DNA of 64,000 nt, taken from positions 9,930,001 to 9,994,000 of the forward strand of contig NC_135566.1 in assembly GCF_964340395.1 (NCBI RefSeq). The letters are read 5' to 3'. The notes under the pieces were generated by a model, which saw only the letters and a list, made by a program, of their open reading frames with translations, was not told the DNA's origin and searched no databases. Both the position numbers and the translations under genes were made by a program. Source of the DNA: Glandiceps talaboti. Its lineage: Eukaryota > Hemichordata > Enteropneusta > Spengelidae. Below are positions 49,601-63,483 of this stretch, one piece after another (position 1 is the stretch's first letter; the number at the start of each line of letters is the position of its first letter).

Positions 49601-51554
49601 AATCTTTTCGTTCTATTTTGACCCTCTAGCATGAGGTAAAATGCTGTTGCAGGTACCAACAATTAGATTGGTGTACAACAATGTTATTTTACTCAGAATG
49701 TGTTCAGCAGACTGTCTAACGTGTCATTTCTGTAGAAGTAACAGTTGCTTCTCTAACAATATCCTACAAAGATTGCCAAAAGACATGTTTACATTTTTTA
49801 AAAATTGTTCATTTATCGTTCACTTTCACTAACATACATTATGGTGACAAGAATAGTTACATAATTTTACTGGAGTACGTTTCATTTGGAAGTAGATAAT
49901 TGACTTTAAATTCATTATATCAGCCTAGGCAGTTGCTGGTAATTACTGACATTTACATGGCTCAATGCAGATGAAATTGTGTAAATACTTGCATTCAGGT
50001 GACATTTCAAATTTTAATACTGGCATTTAACAATACACAAAATTTAAACTTTACCTACATTTGACGGATAAATTTTGAAGCCCACTTGCATATTGACTAT
50101 TTTCACGATAATTTGGAATATCTTCATTTGTATTAATATGAAGATTTTCATTCAACTAAATTGATGATTATTTTTATTCAATAGATAAAGATGAATTTGT
50201 GACAATGAATGTTGATAAGAACTAAAATTTGATATACATTATTCTTAAGTTTTAAATTTTAGGAGCATTTTGCTCCCAAAAATTCAGGAGCAAATTGATC
50301 CTAAAAATCTTGCAAGGCATGAACTTTCTAGGCTGTGTATGTGATGTGGGATTTTATGCCTTATCATTTTCAATTAGTTAGGCTGGTATTAGAAGATGGA
50401 AAGGCTATCATCTCAACATATAAGTTTGACACATTACAATTTAATTTTTTTCTTCTGAATAAGTGTTTGAAAATTTCTATAGACTTTCATCATTTGAGAC
50501 AAGTATCGGCACAGCTTCCTAAGTTCTATATACAATGATAATACAGACTAAGTTGCAAATGTTTTAATTTGCACTCTAATAAGTTTTTTTTTTTTTTTTT
50601 GGAAATCACATAGTCATCATACATACAAATGTAGTCCTCCATGGTAACCACAATGCATCAAATTTCTGTGCTAGATGCATCTCTTAGGTTACAAGTAAGT
50701 TTTTCACATGGTTTGATAATTTTAATAGTACCGGAAAAAGCTATGCTTCATTGATGATACTATTTTACCCATTTATACCTTAAACTTTGGAACAAACAGA
50801 TCTGCTTTCTCCTTCCGAGGCCATAACCGACTTGAGAATCTGGATCGTGGATCCCGCACTACAACTGAATCCAAATGCTGTAAAACAGAAAAAATATTAA
50901 GATCAGTGAGATTATTCCAGACTCTTTACACTTACTACTTGACTTGAAAAAAAATGATTTGTTATGAGCCATGAGAAAAGTGGTATGTGTTGAAGACGAT
51001 CATCGTTATAGTCGACTGCTCACATAACAGAGTAACACATTTAAATTTGCCTCCAAAACACTTCAAATTTGCAATGTCAGCATCAGAGAACATATTGGAG
51101 TGGATTTCATCTTGGCTGAATATTTCGGATTAAGGTTATGACTTTGGAAACTCCTGTCTTGGTTTCTGCGATACCGGTGAGGATTTTTAGGATGGGGATG
51201 GACCAAATGTTGTTGTCACTGGGACTCTTACCCCATGCACAACACCGTCATATCTGCACAACTTCTGTTGTCCTTTTCTGATGATGGGGTCGACCAGAAG
51301 CTTAAAACTTCGGAATTTTTTCTCTCCATGGCTTCCACTTTGAACGTTGAGACCATTAATACCTGAAACAAAGACAAAGTATTTGTAATTATCATTTTTG
51401 ACGAGAAGGTAGGCCAACTTTCATTTTCCAAAACACAAAAAACATGTGCTGTTCTTCACCAAAACTCACTCGAAGAGGCTGACTTCCTTGTGTCTTGATG
51501 GTGATGATCGGCCGTTCTTGGCCAGTCTACCATTCTGTGATCTTTGGAAGACAT
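36438..51554 (-). CDS. SETD1: SETD1 (Set1/COMPASS) histone H3K4 methyltransferase (complete, 2062 aa)
   Basis: This is the catalytic subunit of the Set1/COMPASS complex, which methylates histone H3 Lys4 at promoters. Sixteen coding exons in transcript order: 51470-51554, 51232-51362, 50779-50877, 48313-48583, 46009-47576, 44719-45561, 43808-43990, 43035-43266, 42256-42490, 41873-42022, 40280-41387, 39125-39659, 38469-38647, 37861-37998, 37154-37411, 36438-36611; all phases agree. Landmarks: DPR motif before the RRM ([10 protein letters not shown]), RRM about 106-195 ([31 protein letters not shown]), a long Pro-rich and acidic middle, [14 protein letters not shown] near residue 985, WIN motif GSARSEGYY with Arg1840 (WDR5 contact), N-SET, SET ([21 protein letters not shown]) and post-[11 protein letters not shown]. 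It ends RGYLN. Length is near human SETD1B (1966). A single SETD1A/B-type ancestor is expected outside vertebrates. Intron 12 is AT-AC. Confidence 0.97.
36751..37074. mobile_element. Family A element, long composite copy in SETD1 intron 15
   Basis: The hairpin part (36919-37074) has termini GTTATTCACCAATATTTTTC and GAAAAATATTGGGGAATAAC. A further about 165 bp to its left (TGGTTCTGCTGTGTTTGAAA) is shared with the copies at 41412 and 54681, so the mobile or amplified unit is about 320 bp, with the hairpin at one end. Confidence 0.8.
38648..39124 (-). other. U12-type AT-AC intron (SETD1 intron 12)
   Basis: On the minus strand the intron begins ATATCCTTTT directly after exon 12 (CCATCCAC), matching the minor-spliceosome 5' consensus RTATCCTTT. 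Near the end is TCCTTAAC (38658-38665), matching the U12 branch-site consensus, with its adenines 11-12 nt from the 3' end TTTGCATCAC. Joining the flanks gives [17 protein letters not shown] in frame, which aligns with human SETD1B WVYHPSTSLSSAKKKK (recalled from memory). No AG acceptor exists near exon 13, so a standard intron does not work. Confidence 0.9.
38695..39030. repeat. Minisatellite of six units inside the U12 intron
   Basis: CACTAGATGCAAACATACTG-type units start at 38695, 38745, 38810, 38875, 38933 and 38991 (periods 50, 65, 65, 58, 58). On the transcribed strand most units contain GGGTGAGTATC, a good match to a U2-type splice donor. It fills most of the 477-bp AT-AC intron. Confidence 0.9.
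41412..41737. mobile_element. Family A element, long composite copy in SETD1 intron 10
   Basis: It shares ATACCATGCACATGCCAAGT, GGTTCTGCTGTGTTCGAAAT and the hairpin termini (GTTATTC at 41608, GAAAAATATTGGGACTTACA to 41737) with the copy at 54681. The hairpin's right arm is shortened by a deletion. It ends 136 bp from exon 10, and its left edge is 25 bp from exon 11. Confidence 0.75.
43604..43652. repeat. (AC)n microsatellite in SETD1 intron 7
   Basis: Perfect CA repeat of about 48 bp preceded by GTACACGTACACGTACAC. Confidence 0.95.
44385..44520. repeat. Interspersed repeat, inverted partner of 57490-57630
   Basis: GTTTGGGAACCCAGG and CATGGGAACCC here correspond to the reverse complement of CCTGGGTTCCCAAAC and GGGTTCCCATG at 57510-57550. 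Ends with AGTACTTAGC/GCTAAGG-like sequence also agree. It lies in SETD1 intron 6. Confidence 0.75.
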
Positions 51555-52346
51555 TGTTATTTTCTAAGTAACATCGTGTTGGAGAAAGATCGATTCTATC
51601 CGCCAAATTTTGTGGTCATCACTTGGTAATTTGTCCTGATGAAACATCGACTGCCTGTGAAGGCTGCATTTGTAGACACGATAATACCCACAATGCTTTG
51701 TACAGGCTTCTCATTCACACTGATTATAGTATTGTACATTCAGTCTGTCGTACGTCATTGCTTAGTAAAAAAATACATAAAATGAGCATTTTAGACAAAT
51801 AAAAACTTATTTAATCCATATGAAAGGGATAAAATTAATAAAGATATTATAAAATATAAGTAATTTATTACAAATATGATATTTTTATTTTTTTTTAAAT
51901 GATATATGCTGCTATTAAGTAACCACTATTTATTTCTTTGAGCTGCACACCAGGGCAGAAACCTTTGTTACGGACAGTCTGATTGGTACCTGCTTTTAGC
52001 GTACGAAGGAATCCCCGTAAAGTTTCTTATTTTGTAGAGAAATTCTTGATATTTTTCTCAGTCATAGTACATTACAGTCACGAATTTGTTCTGGCCAATT
52101 GTTCTACTACACTTTACAGTTTCAGAGTAATACACATTTGCCGATATATAAGGGATGACGTCATAAATTTTACAGCCAATCAAAATCAGTGTTATTTCCT
52201 CTCACTCGTCACGAAGGACAAGAGCACGAAACTCAAAACATTGCATGCTGCAAATGATTGCGTAAAGATGATGGGGGATGCACGGAAAATTCATTTGACA
52301 TAAACATTTAATTTTAACATTGTGTTGCATTAACCAACACGAAATC
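51555..52346. promoter_or_regulatory. Bidirectional promoter region, SETD1 and the unrecognised gene
   Basis: The two start codons are divergent and 792 bp apart. The palindromic CRE TGACGTCA lies at 52156-52163 and CCAAT at 52176-52180, about 170-190 bp upstream of the plus-strand ATG. An inverted CCAAT (ATTGG) lies at 51982-51986. No TATA box in good position was identified. Shared regulation is an inference. Confidence 0.6.
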
Positions 52347-55300
52347 ATGTCGACCAAAGCCAAGCGTTTCGTCAAGAAACTAGGAAGTAAACTTTCTGAA
52401 GGCAAGTATACTGCAACACACGTGTTGTGCCACCTCACGTGTCTTTAACCCTAGGGTTGAATATGGTGCATGCTCTGGAGTTACATTCAAAATGTCGTAA
52501 CTATACTGTATAGGAACTACATGTAGACTACTGGATATACAAGTGTACTAAATAAATAAATAATGGTTATTAAGTGTTATATTTTTAAGCTGGACAGACA
52601 CTCAGTTACTCACTCGCAAAATGTATCCCTTATTGAAGATACATACTTTATCTTTATTACTTAACAACATGCTGTGGAAAGCATGGTATAGTAAACACAA
52701 TACAATACAATACAAGACAAAAATACAATACACATTACTTGTCTGCTGAGGATATCTTTCGAGATGTATCTAAAAGAATTGATACAATTACTAGATGAAA
52801 AGAACAAACAAATCTTCAATGAGGGATACTATGTATACTAAATATTAAAATAAATAAATGAAGTTACTGACTGCTGTCCTTTATTTTTAGCTGGACAGAC
52901 ACTAAGTTTTGATGAATTGAAGGAAAAATTTCAACACACTGTGATGCAACTTCCTAAGGGTCCATTGAAAACTGAGGTCAAGACAAATTGTGTGAAATAT
53001 CTCAAGAAGCTATGGAGGTAAGAAGTATAGCGTACAGATGAGGATGTAGATGTAACAATTGTAGTTGTTTTAGTTTTGATTTTGAGTTTTTCATTCCAGG
53101 TTTAACTGCAAAACTAACGCTATGTAAATAGACCGTGATGCATCACAAAAGTTGAGTGAATTTTTCTGCCAAATGATGCCCAACCTGCCAAAAAATCAGA
53201 TACTTCCTAACTTCAACATTAATTGCAGAACCCTCATGAGTCAAGAAAATAACTGATCCAAAGTACCCTATATTCCCATCAAAATTAAATTGGTTACAGT
53301 GTTAGTACTCAGAGATCACACTGAAAACATGAGCGAGATCTCAGAGTTGGTTGTACCCCTGTTTCAAATTCTGCTGTGCTAATAGTTTCTATGTACAGCA
53401 CAAAGGTAATATGATGTCTAATAGTGCCCAAGTAAGGCCAAGCAATAAGTATTCTGTAACACTTATTGCTTGGCCTTATTTCAGCGTGAGTAGACGTTAT
53501 ACTATCACTTTCTCAGGCACATATTCTCTCCATAGTCAAAGAAAATCCCTGACACAACTTCTGTGCTACGTGAATGTTGCCCTAGGGAAAATAAAATGCA
53601 ACTAGTTGCCCATATATGCAAATTGAGGTTACTGGCCAGGGTCAACGGTCTTAAGCCAATCACTGAAAGCTATAATATGAAAATGATGTGTTATGAATAC
53701 ATTCTTTTAGAAGTTACCAGAACTTTTGGCATATACCTGAAGGAAACTGAGTCAATTGCCTATTTGATAACAATTTCACAATGGATAAAGCCGCCTTTTA
53801 TTAATGTATTATGAAAAAAGTTCTATATTCTAACATCGTCAACCCTAATTTCACACTTTTTATTCAGTGTGTTCTATATTAGTGCATTTTGTGGGACAGA
53901 CATAATAACTATTGAAATATTTTCATATGGTGTACATTGCAGAATCATTAAGCAGTCCCAGAAGTCCAAGAACAGTAAGAAGACTGATCATGAATCAAAT
54001 GAGTTGCCGTATAACATGTATGCTGTTGATGGCAAGAGATCTGCTTTGGAAAAATTAAAGAAAGCAGACCAAGACAAGAGACAGAAGTTAGGCATGTAAC
54101 TGTTAATACTTTGTTTTCTCAAAAGAGAGCACATTGAGAAGTTATGAGAATAGGGCAGCATAATACACTTTTCCAATAAAATGTGGCAACTAAGTGATGT
54201 GAAGTCAAAAACTTTTTACACGATGACTAAAAGCTATAAATACAAATGCTGTGATAATATAACAGAAACCATCATATACACATGCAAATGTGGCATTCTT
54301 GGTGCATTTGCAATGAAGTTCTTGTAGTATTCTTTATAGCTGTAATTTCACTCACTTTGCTTGTTGAAGTACGGCTTAAAATACTGCAAGAACACATTTC
54401 ATAAAAGATACAACAGTGCTTTCATATGATTTTGTGTACATGGAAATCATGTGTATGCAATAACAGTTTCAATATCACCACAGTGCAAAATACCAAGATA
54501 TATATGCATGTGCAACAATGCAAGTAATCGTTGGTGTATAAGTAATGTAATGATAGATGTATGACAGAAAAATATAAAAAGAGCACCAGCTTTTGTAATT
54601 TTATTATCAAAATAGCATCAGGGATCCATATGTCAAAATGGCATCAAACCTCCCACCAGATCCCCAATATACCATATTGTACCATGCACAAGCAAAGTTG
54701 AACAAAAAATATGGTATATATACTCTGATCGTTCTAAGTCATAACAACATGCATCTGTGTCACGACAGTGCATGTCTATGTCACTGGTTCGGCTGTGTTT
54801 GAAATATGAGTCACAACATTCAAAATTGCCATTAATTTCCTTGATTTTACTTGGATATTACTACCGCACTGGTATAATTATGTTGTCCCCCAATATTTTT
54901 CTTCATTCAGCCGGAAAATACTTGTGACCTAAGGGGTTGTCGCTACTCATCGACAAAGACCCCTTTGGTCACTCGTGTTTTCCTTGTCTGAATGAAGAAA
55001 AATATTGGGGAATAATATCTAAAGTACCCTTCATGATGTCTGACTAACAATTACAGGAAAAGGTCACCAGTAAGCCAGGTAGAACTCCTATTGCTTGAAT
55101 ATTCAAATGAAAGACACTGTTTTCATGCTGCTGTAATGAATAATCAGGAGATTTTACTCTATGGCTGGGAAAATATAAGTTTTGCTAGTTTCTAGTCTTA
55201 AAAGATATTAATTATTGATCTTTCTACCACATGTATAATATGATATTATGGTAGATGAAAGTCAGTTTATTTGGTATTCTTTGCAATCTCTAGGACAACA

Positions 55301-58300
55301 CCTATTGGCTGAACTTTATGAAGAAGAAGAATTGTGTAAAGAAGTTCTGGACATACTCACCATTAAGGTATAGTTGGGTATACTAGTCTCAACAGATGAC
55401 TTGGGAAATATTAAAATGGGTATCCATACTTTAAAGTTAAAAAAAGATAATATTAAAAGTAAGTGTATGACGAGTACATGTTGGTGATACTTTCATTTCC
55501 TAACATTCTGAATGACATAGAAATGACAAAGTGAAAAGGAAACTTTGAACCATTTCTTTTAGTAAATTTCCCAAATTTCAGCAATAAATGATAATTTTCA
55601 CTCAGATAAATGCCTGTAGGGTTGTCTACGGTTATTCAGAATTTACCAATGAACATAATTCCATTCTCATGCTGATTTATTTTGATGCAAATGCAGCAGC
55701 AAACATTGTCTCAGCTAAAGAAGCTGACATGAAAGTTTTTGTGTAGGGTATATTTTCTGTTTTTTTCTTTTATCAAATTCTTGTCGTTTGTTTTTTAGGA
55801 AAAGGAAGGAAATAGAAACTTGAAAGCTGTACAACTAGAAAGTCAGCTCACTCTAGGTACCAAAAACAGAGCTGTGTTGCATCAACATATGAATAGCTTT
55901 ATAAAGTAAGTATCATGAAATTTACCGGTTTGCACCATGTGAAGAAGGTTCCCATACTCTCTTCTCAATATCATACTGAAATATTGAAATAAGAGGTGGA
56001 GAAAATGTATTTTCTAGAGTTACAATGTATAGAGAGAAAGTGATGCTCTTTTGGCATGTTGAGGGCGCTCTTGTTGGGAGTGGAACAAGTGGTGACTGGT
56101 CAGTGTGACTTTAGTCTGAGTGCTGTATGAGGAGTGATCATCAACTTTTTTCCTCTCACAAGTTTCATCAAATTTCAACATCTACTCTCAGACCATTAAT
56201 ACCAAATACCGCAAAACCCTGTCTTTTCAACTGTAAGTGTATAATTCTTGTTCAAAACCCAATTTTTGATTAATATAGAAGCTTAGTTTTTACTGACAAA
56301 AAACATGCGTAAACAGAAACATTGAAGTATTAGCATTGTAGGGTGTAATTTGGAAAAAAACAAATGCTATGGATGAATGTGGCTATATGTTGAACTTGTA
56401 AGCAAACTGAAATGTTTTCAAATTTATTGATATCAGTATGTTTTCATTATGTTAGAAAGATGACGATTGAAGTGTCGAATGCTTTGTTATCAAAAAAACA
56501 AAACAGGTGAGTGCACAGTGTTTTCTTGTCCTTGTATAAAATTAATATTGTACATCTGAAAAAATTACAGAAAAATAACATCAGAGTGAAATATTCAGGA
56601 AAGAAGTGGTAATTTTGTATTAGTTCCAAACTCAGATAATTTACCTAGTATATTTAGACTAAATTACTCAGACTTCAACTGTTGTGTACAGATCAATGAC
56701 ATATGCTTGTCATGACCAAGGTGCGATGTTATAACTTATATACTACCAGTATTTCCATCCCCTCATCCCTGTTAAGTGAAGGGTGTTGTTGGAGTTCCGT
56801 AGTTTCTAACGTACCGATAGTATCCCTCTTCAGGTCAAGTTCATGTAAAAGATAATGGCTGTGGCAGGATTAGGGATACAATGTCCTCCTGCAGTCATAT
56901 GACAAGTCTGCGTCATTCATTGACATGTATACATAACAGCTGAAGAAGCTTAAGGCAGAGCAATTTCGTGGAAATATGTTTAATATATAAGTTATCTATT
57001 CTCTGAGTTTGGAACTAATTAAAAAGAAGATTCCAGCGCAAAGAAACAACATTTTTGGTTGCAATTGGTAATTGTTAACATCATTTTATCTTTTAAAACC
57101 ATTTTGTTCATAAATGGCATGCACAAGACTCAACAGAGTGTACAATAGTAGAATAGAAATTGATACTTGACAATATATGTACAATATTATTTTACTGTAT
57201 TGTACACTGTTATGTATTGAGTGCTGTGTAGGAAGCACTGTCAATGAAGTATTTCTATTACAGAGTTTTGGAACTAGAAGAGGCTGTATTAAACTTCTTA
57301 CGATTGGTACAATTCCAGGACTCCATGATACCAAAGGTAAGAGCATCCATGGTTAATTTAAAAATAAAAGACGTGTACTTCATAATTTTCTATGAATTTC
57401 TCAAACAAGAAATGTGTCTTATTCCATCAATTGTCGATGTGCAAGTTTGAAGCAAAGATGTCCACATATACGTATATAAAGTGTTTTTTGCTAAGGGTGG
57501 TAAGTAGGTAAGATGGGTTCCCATGTCATTTTACCTGGGTTCCCAAACATAATTGCCATAGACACTATGGGGGAAACAGTGCTATTTTTATGCCTTTCAC
57601 CAGGGTTCTCCAACCTTAGCAAATAAAACAGATATATAATCCCACCATCTGTTTGTTGGATGTCCTATGGGAGTATACTTTTCATTGATCTGTACAACAC
57701 ACAACATATCGTGAAGTTCTTCGCAAAGTTTGTTTTAATTGGATAGAAACAATGGAAAATATGACACATGTTGGTAGTATTCTTAATGATTATGATAACG
57801 TCTAGAAATGTACACTTTCCAATCAGATGGACACTTCCAAGAGTTTTGTGCAAACTCTAGGCTATAGGCATGAAGTATGTGATTTTCACCTCACAGGTTT
57901 TCTATCATAATATGGTAGTCAATTTATGGTTACCATAACTGAATATCCTCCTTGTTTCTATGACAACAGGCCAATGATACTCCCAGCTATGAGGATTTGA
58001 TAGCAGCAGTACTGTCCCTGTATTTAGATCTGAATATATTCCTTGCAAGGTAAGTTAAAGGAAGGAAACATAAATGATAAGAAATTAGTTTTTCCGGAAG
58101 GTGTAGAACATATGTAACAGAATAAAGATCTGTGGAAGATTTGTTTTCCTTGTGTACAACCCTGTATAAGCTCTACAGAGTCAACATACATTAAAAGTCT
58201 GCCAAATGATATACTTCATGTAGCACAGTCTATAAGTTTGGCCATTTTTTTATCTAAGACTGTACATATTAGATAAACAGAGGAAGAAATCTAATTTTAC

Positions 58301-61300
58301 ATATGATGATGCTATAGACGATTATGGTACATACAGAAAACACTTTACCAGTACTTTGGTGTTATGGGTTATACTTGATATGGATGCTATAGACAATTAT
58401 GGTACATACAGAAAACACTTTACTTTGGTGTTATGGGTTGTATTACCTTATCATTTTATGTTTTTATCAGGGGTGAGGATGATGTCAAGGTGCGAGGTAA
58501 TCGGACAGTGTTCACAATGATGGTATGTTTAATGGATTCTCCTCAGTTTGCATATGATGCTATCTTACAAGTCACTGATGCAACCAAAGATGATGCTGAA
58601 TTCTTACTACCTATCTTAAAGTAAGTCATTACTATGAAACCATGTCAATCGCTCTGCTCATTGTGCTAGAAACCAGAAAAGGTGTTTTAAGTGGCAGTAA
58701 TGTTTTAGAAATCTGAAAGTGTTGTGAGGGTATGTTTCAGAAATCTGAAAGTGTTGTGAGGTGACGTCATGTTTTAGAAATGTCAGTGTTTTGAGATGAC
58801 AGTAATGTTTTAGAAATATGAAAGTGTTGTGAGGTGATGTGTTAGAAATCTGAAAGTTTTGAGGTGACTGACGATTTAGAACTTGAAAGTGTTGTGAGGC
58901 GATATTTGAGGATGGATGTTTTAGAAATGTGAAAGTGTTGTGAGGTGAAGTGTTATGAGGTGGAGGTAATGTTTCAGAAATCTGAAAGTGTTCTGAAGGA
59001 GGCAATGGTTTGAAGTAACAGTAGTAGTAGTGTTTTAGAAACTGGAAATAGTGTTTGGGGTGACAGTTAGATTGTAGACCTTTCTATTGTCAGCAACTCA
59101 CAAACAAAACATAGTATAGCTAGAATGTTTCAGATTATTGTAGTAATTGATAACCAAAACTAACAGAAAAGAATACCATGAAGTACTTCACATTTTTAGA
59201 TGAAATATGAATGTTAAACACTTTCTAAATATAGCATTGATCCGAACTTATGGTGAGTGACACCCACAGGTCTCGTTAGACAACTTCTGTAATTAAACAT
59301 GTTGTCAACTTCTTCTATTATTGTTGATATTTTATTTGATGAATTCTTTTACAGGAGAGTTTTACAGACCCCACCAGATAATTTGACCCATACCACTTAC
59401 ATCAAGTATATTACAACTGTGAAAACGGCCAGAAATTTGCTACGTGAATCTTATAAAGAGGAAGTGCAACTACTATTACAGGTAGGTTTCCTGTACACAC
59501 TAGTTATGCCAAATAGAAAATCTTAAGTTCCCTAAACATCTTCATACTTTTCTCAGTGCTTTTGTGCTTCATCATGGAATGCATGAACTATTACTATATG
59601 AATATAGTACAAAAGAATGTTGACGGTTTTTGTGTTTCTTGATGTTGTACCACAAACAGGCTGCCAGGAAAGTGTCGGCACCAGCTGGATTTATGGAGTG
59701 GCTCAGTGAACTGTCACCTACAGTTATGGATGAAGTTCCACTAACAAGTCAGGCTTCTGGTGCAAAAATAACCAAATTCTTCTTGAAGGAAGCATCAATG
59801 GAGGTTATGGAAGAACTGATTGATGTAAGTTTGCTTGCCTTCAGCTGAATTTGATAACCATTAATATTCTAGTGGAAATGTGAGTGGTATTCCTTGATCA
59901 TTTGAATTGCATTGTTTTTTCTTTTTTCTCAATCTGTAGAGTACGGTGGAATATGTTGAAAAATTAGTTGAGAAGGATGTAGAAAGGAGTGGTAAAGACG
60001 ACACTGACAACAACTCTGAAACATTATATTTTGTTGATAAAACAGCTGATGAAACTACTAAAGGTGAACTCCAGGTATGATTGTGTTGTATTGAATTAGA
60101 TAAAATCATAGCTGTGAAAAAATTATAATTTTGCCCATCCAATTTGATGTGAATGTAAAGATTTTACATCAAAATAGATATGGATTGATGTTAACACCAC
60201 AGAGTGCAAAAGTAACGAGTCAAACTGTCCTTATTAATAAGTGCAATATTAATATTAATAAATTATATGCAATAATTATTGAATTATTATATTAACACCA
60301 CCATAGCCTTAATTTTAGCTCATTTATATTGCTCTTAGGATGTTTCAGTGAACATGTAGTATAAACCTGTCTGGTTTTTGCTAATCAGGATACAAAAATC
60401 TCTATGAGCTATATGTGACAAGTTGGCATGTCAGAAATAGCAATATGGTGGATTCAACACCAAGCTAGAGTGTCAACATATAGAGTAAGAGTTAAGGGGT
60501 CTAGTCCTATTCTTATCACTAGCCTAACCCAATCTAGCTCCCTAGCATGATTTCAATATGTGTCTATCAATCAGTCTGTTATTGTTGTTAAAACTAATGT
60601 TGCAAATAACAACAGTATAGAAATGATAATCTGTCTCTTGAAATTTACTTTTATCATAGGCGGAACTTAGTTCTCAGATTTCTGATGGGGATGAATTGCA
60701 CGATAGAATTCAGGCACTTATTAGTGACATGGACTATGAAACTGAAGACAAGGAACAGGAGGTATTTAAATTATTTTTTCATGTGTGAGTCTAGTTTAGG
60801 TAGTTATGTTTTCTGTTTTTCATGTGGTCTCAGTGTTCTTGGTTTCTTCCTATCAGATGTACAGCCATTACAGATTGGAAGAACAGTTTTACATTGTCTT
60901 TTTAAGTTGATGTCAGTTTCCACATCCACAATTTCCCACAAGACTTCACAGTTTTCGTGATTTTATTTATTTTTCCTTAAATACGTAAAAAAGTTAAGGG
61001 CTGGCAGTGAAAAACTAGGTGGTGTCAGGTAACCAGAACCAAACAATTTTTTTTAGGCCTTAGTCATGTTGATTGACAGGGATAGGTGAATTACACTGAA
61101 TTCATTCTATATAATTACAGGGGAGGGGTAGAAAGACAATTACAGGGGAGGGGTAGAATGACAATTTCAGGGGAGGGAATCCTTCAAAAATTGTGTGAAG
61201 TATGTGAGATATTTTGAGTTTATCAGAAGTGTGCTCTCTGTTTGAGGAAAAAAGTTTGTCATTTTGTCTTTCTGCTAGTGTCTTGACTTTATGTAGAGTA

Positions 61301-63435
61301 CAAATACGAATACAGAATACTTTGTTAATTGCAATTGTACAGGTCTGCCAAAAAACAAATTTTAAAAAGTCACAATAGATGAAAATATACAATGCGGGGT
61401 CCATGTTTATAGGTGTTTGTCACCTGTGAGGACTGCCTAACTTATGTCAAAGTTAATAAAATTGATGAATAAAATAGATTAAAAAAAGAATGTTCCTACC
61501 TCTCCTCAAATTAACAATAAAGTCTAAATATTTTGTCTCTGTTGTGAAATTACATTTTTATTTCAACAGGAACCTACCGAAGAAGAGCAACAGAAAGATG
61601 GACAGCAACCTCAAATGAAAAAGAAAATGGAGAAGAAAAAGAAACAGAAATCAAAAGATGATAAATCAAAAAAGATGAAGTCTGTGGTGTCACAGGGATT
61701 GGTAGAGATAGTAGAATTAAGCAATGGAACAGAAGGTAGTGAAGATGTCATCATACCAGATGATGTTGAAGAGGAGGAGGAGGAGGAAAAAATTGTACAA
61801 AAGAAAAAGAAAGACAAGGTCACACAAAAAAAGATAAAAAATGTCAGTAAAGATGATGCCGATGAAAAGTTACAGAAGAAAAAGAAAAAAGATAAGAATA
61901 AAGATGAAGTGACAGATACACAAGATGTAAATGTGGAGGCAGGAGCAATGAAACTTAGAAAGAAGAAGATGGGTAAAGGTGGTGGTGATCAGGAACAAGA
62001 TTTGTCATCACAAAGGAAAACTGCTGTAGAAAAGAAGGGGAAAGTAAAAGCCAAAACAGGGAGTAAAATGGAGGAAGTACTTGTGGTTGAAGTAGAATTA
62101 GATGTTGAAACTGATGCTACTGTGGAAGATGAGGAAAGGGAACAGGGTAATACAGAGGAGGAGGAGGAAGTTGAATGTGAAAGGAGAGTGGAAGATGTGG
62201 AGCCTGAGAAGAAGAGTGAAGAAATTGATGTGAAGAAGGATAAAAAGGGAACCAAGAAATCAAGGAAATCAAAACGTCTGAGTGTTAAAGAGACAATGGC
62301 TGTGTTAGATGTCGAAGATTTAGGAAGTAAAGAGAAACAAGGTGAGAGTCAAGATAAAACAAACATGGATGAAAACATGGATGATATGAAACAGAATAGT
62401 AGTAGTGGAGTTAGCAGAGATGAACAAGCATTACCTGATACAGCAGCAAAGTCTAAGAAGACCAAGAAATCTAAACGTAAAAGTTTGAAAAGTAAAAGTC
62501 TGCAGTCTGATGAAAATGGTGACAAAGAAGTTGAGATTGTGAAAGGGAAATCACCAGAGAACAAAGATGTTACAGCTTTGGATATACAGGATACTATAGA
62601 AGTGGTGGTGAAGAAATCCACTGAGGGTAAAGAATTAGAAGGGAGTGGCAATGATGAAGACTTGACAGATGAGACACCAGATGAACGAGTTGTTGCAAAG
62701 AGTGCAAAGGATGTCCCTACCCCTGTTGCTAAGAGTCCAAACGTCCCTGCCACTGAAACTAAGACTGTCACAGATGAAAGTAGTCCAAGTGATCATGTAG
62801 AACCTTCAGATGCAGAAGAATTGAGTTGTGATGATTCTGTCAGTATACAGGATGAAGTTAACATCAAGAGAACTGCCAGAATGAGCACAGCAACATATGA
62901 AAGTGGAACAGCCAGTACCGGTAGTAACAGTGACACAACACCAAAGAAACAGATGGCAAAGAAAACCCCCACGAAGAAGAAAACTCCTAAGAGTGATCCT
63001 AGCAACCTCCCAGATGCAGAAGGAATTAGCAGTGAAACACCTGGAAGTATTGGGAAAGAGGTTATTTCCAGGAGTACAGCCAGAATGAGCACCACAGTAA
63101 CGTCTGAAAGTGTAACAAACAGTAGTGCTAGTGATGCTACACCAACAAAGAAAAAATCAAAGAAAACGCCAAAGAAGAAGAAAACTTCAAATGATGACTT
63201 GGAATCAGGAAAAGAGAACCTTTCCTCTGAACAGGACCTGGCAACATCACCCACTAAACATGATAAAACTAATGATACAGAACCAGAAGCAATTAGTACA
63301 GACATTTCTGACACACCAAAAGAACCCAAAATAAAAACTCCAAAGAAGATTTCTGTACAGGAAGCTTGTGAGGATGTTGAACAGGTTGAAGATCAAGAGG
63401 GAGCAGCTGGCCATCAGAGTCAAGTAGAAAGATCA

Positions 63436-63483
<48 letters not shown>

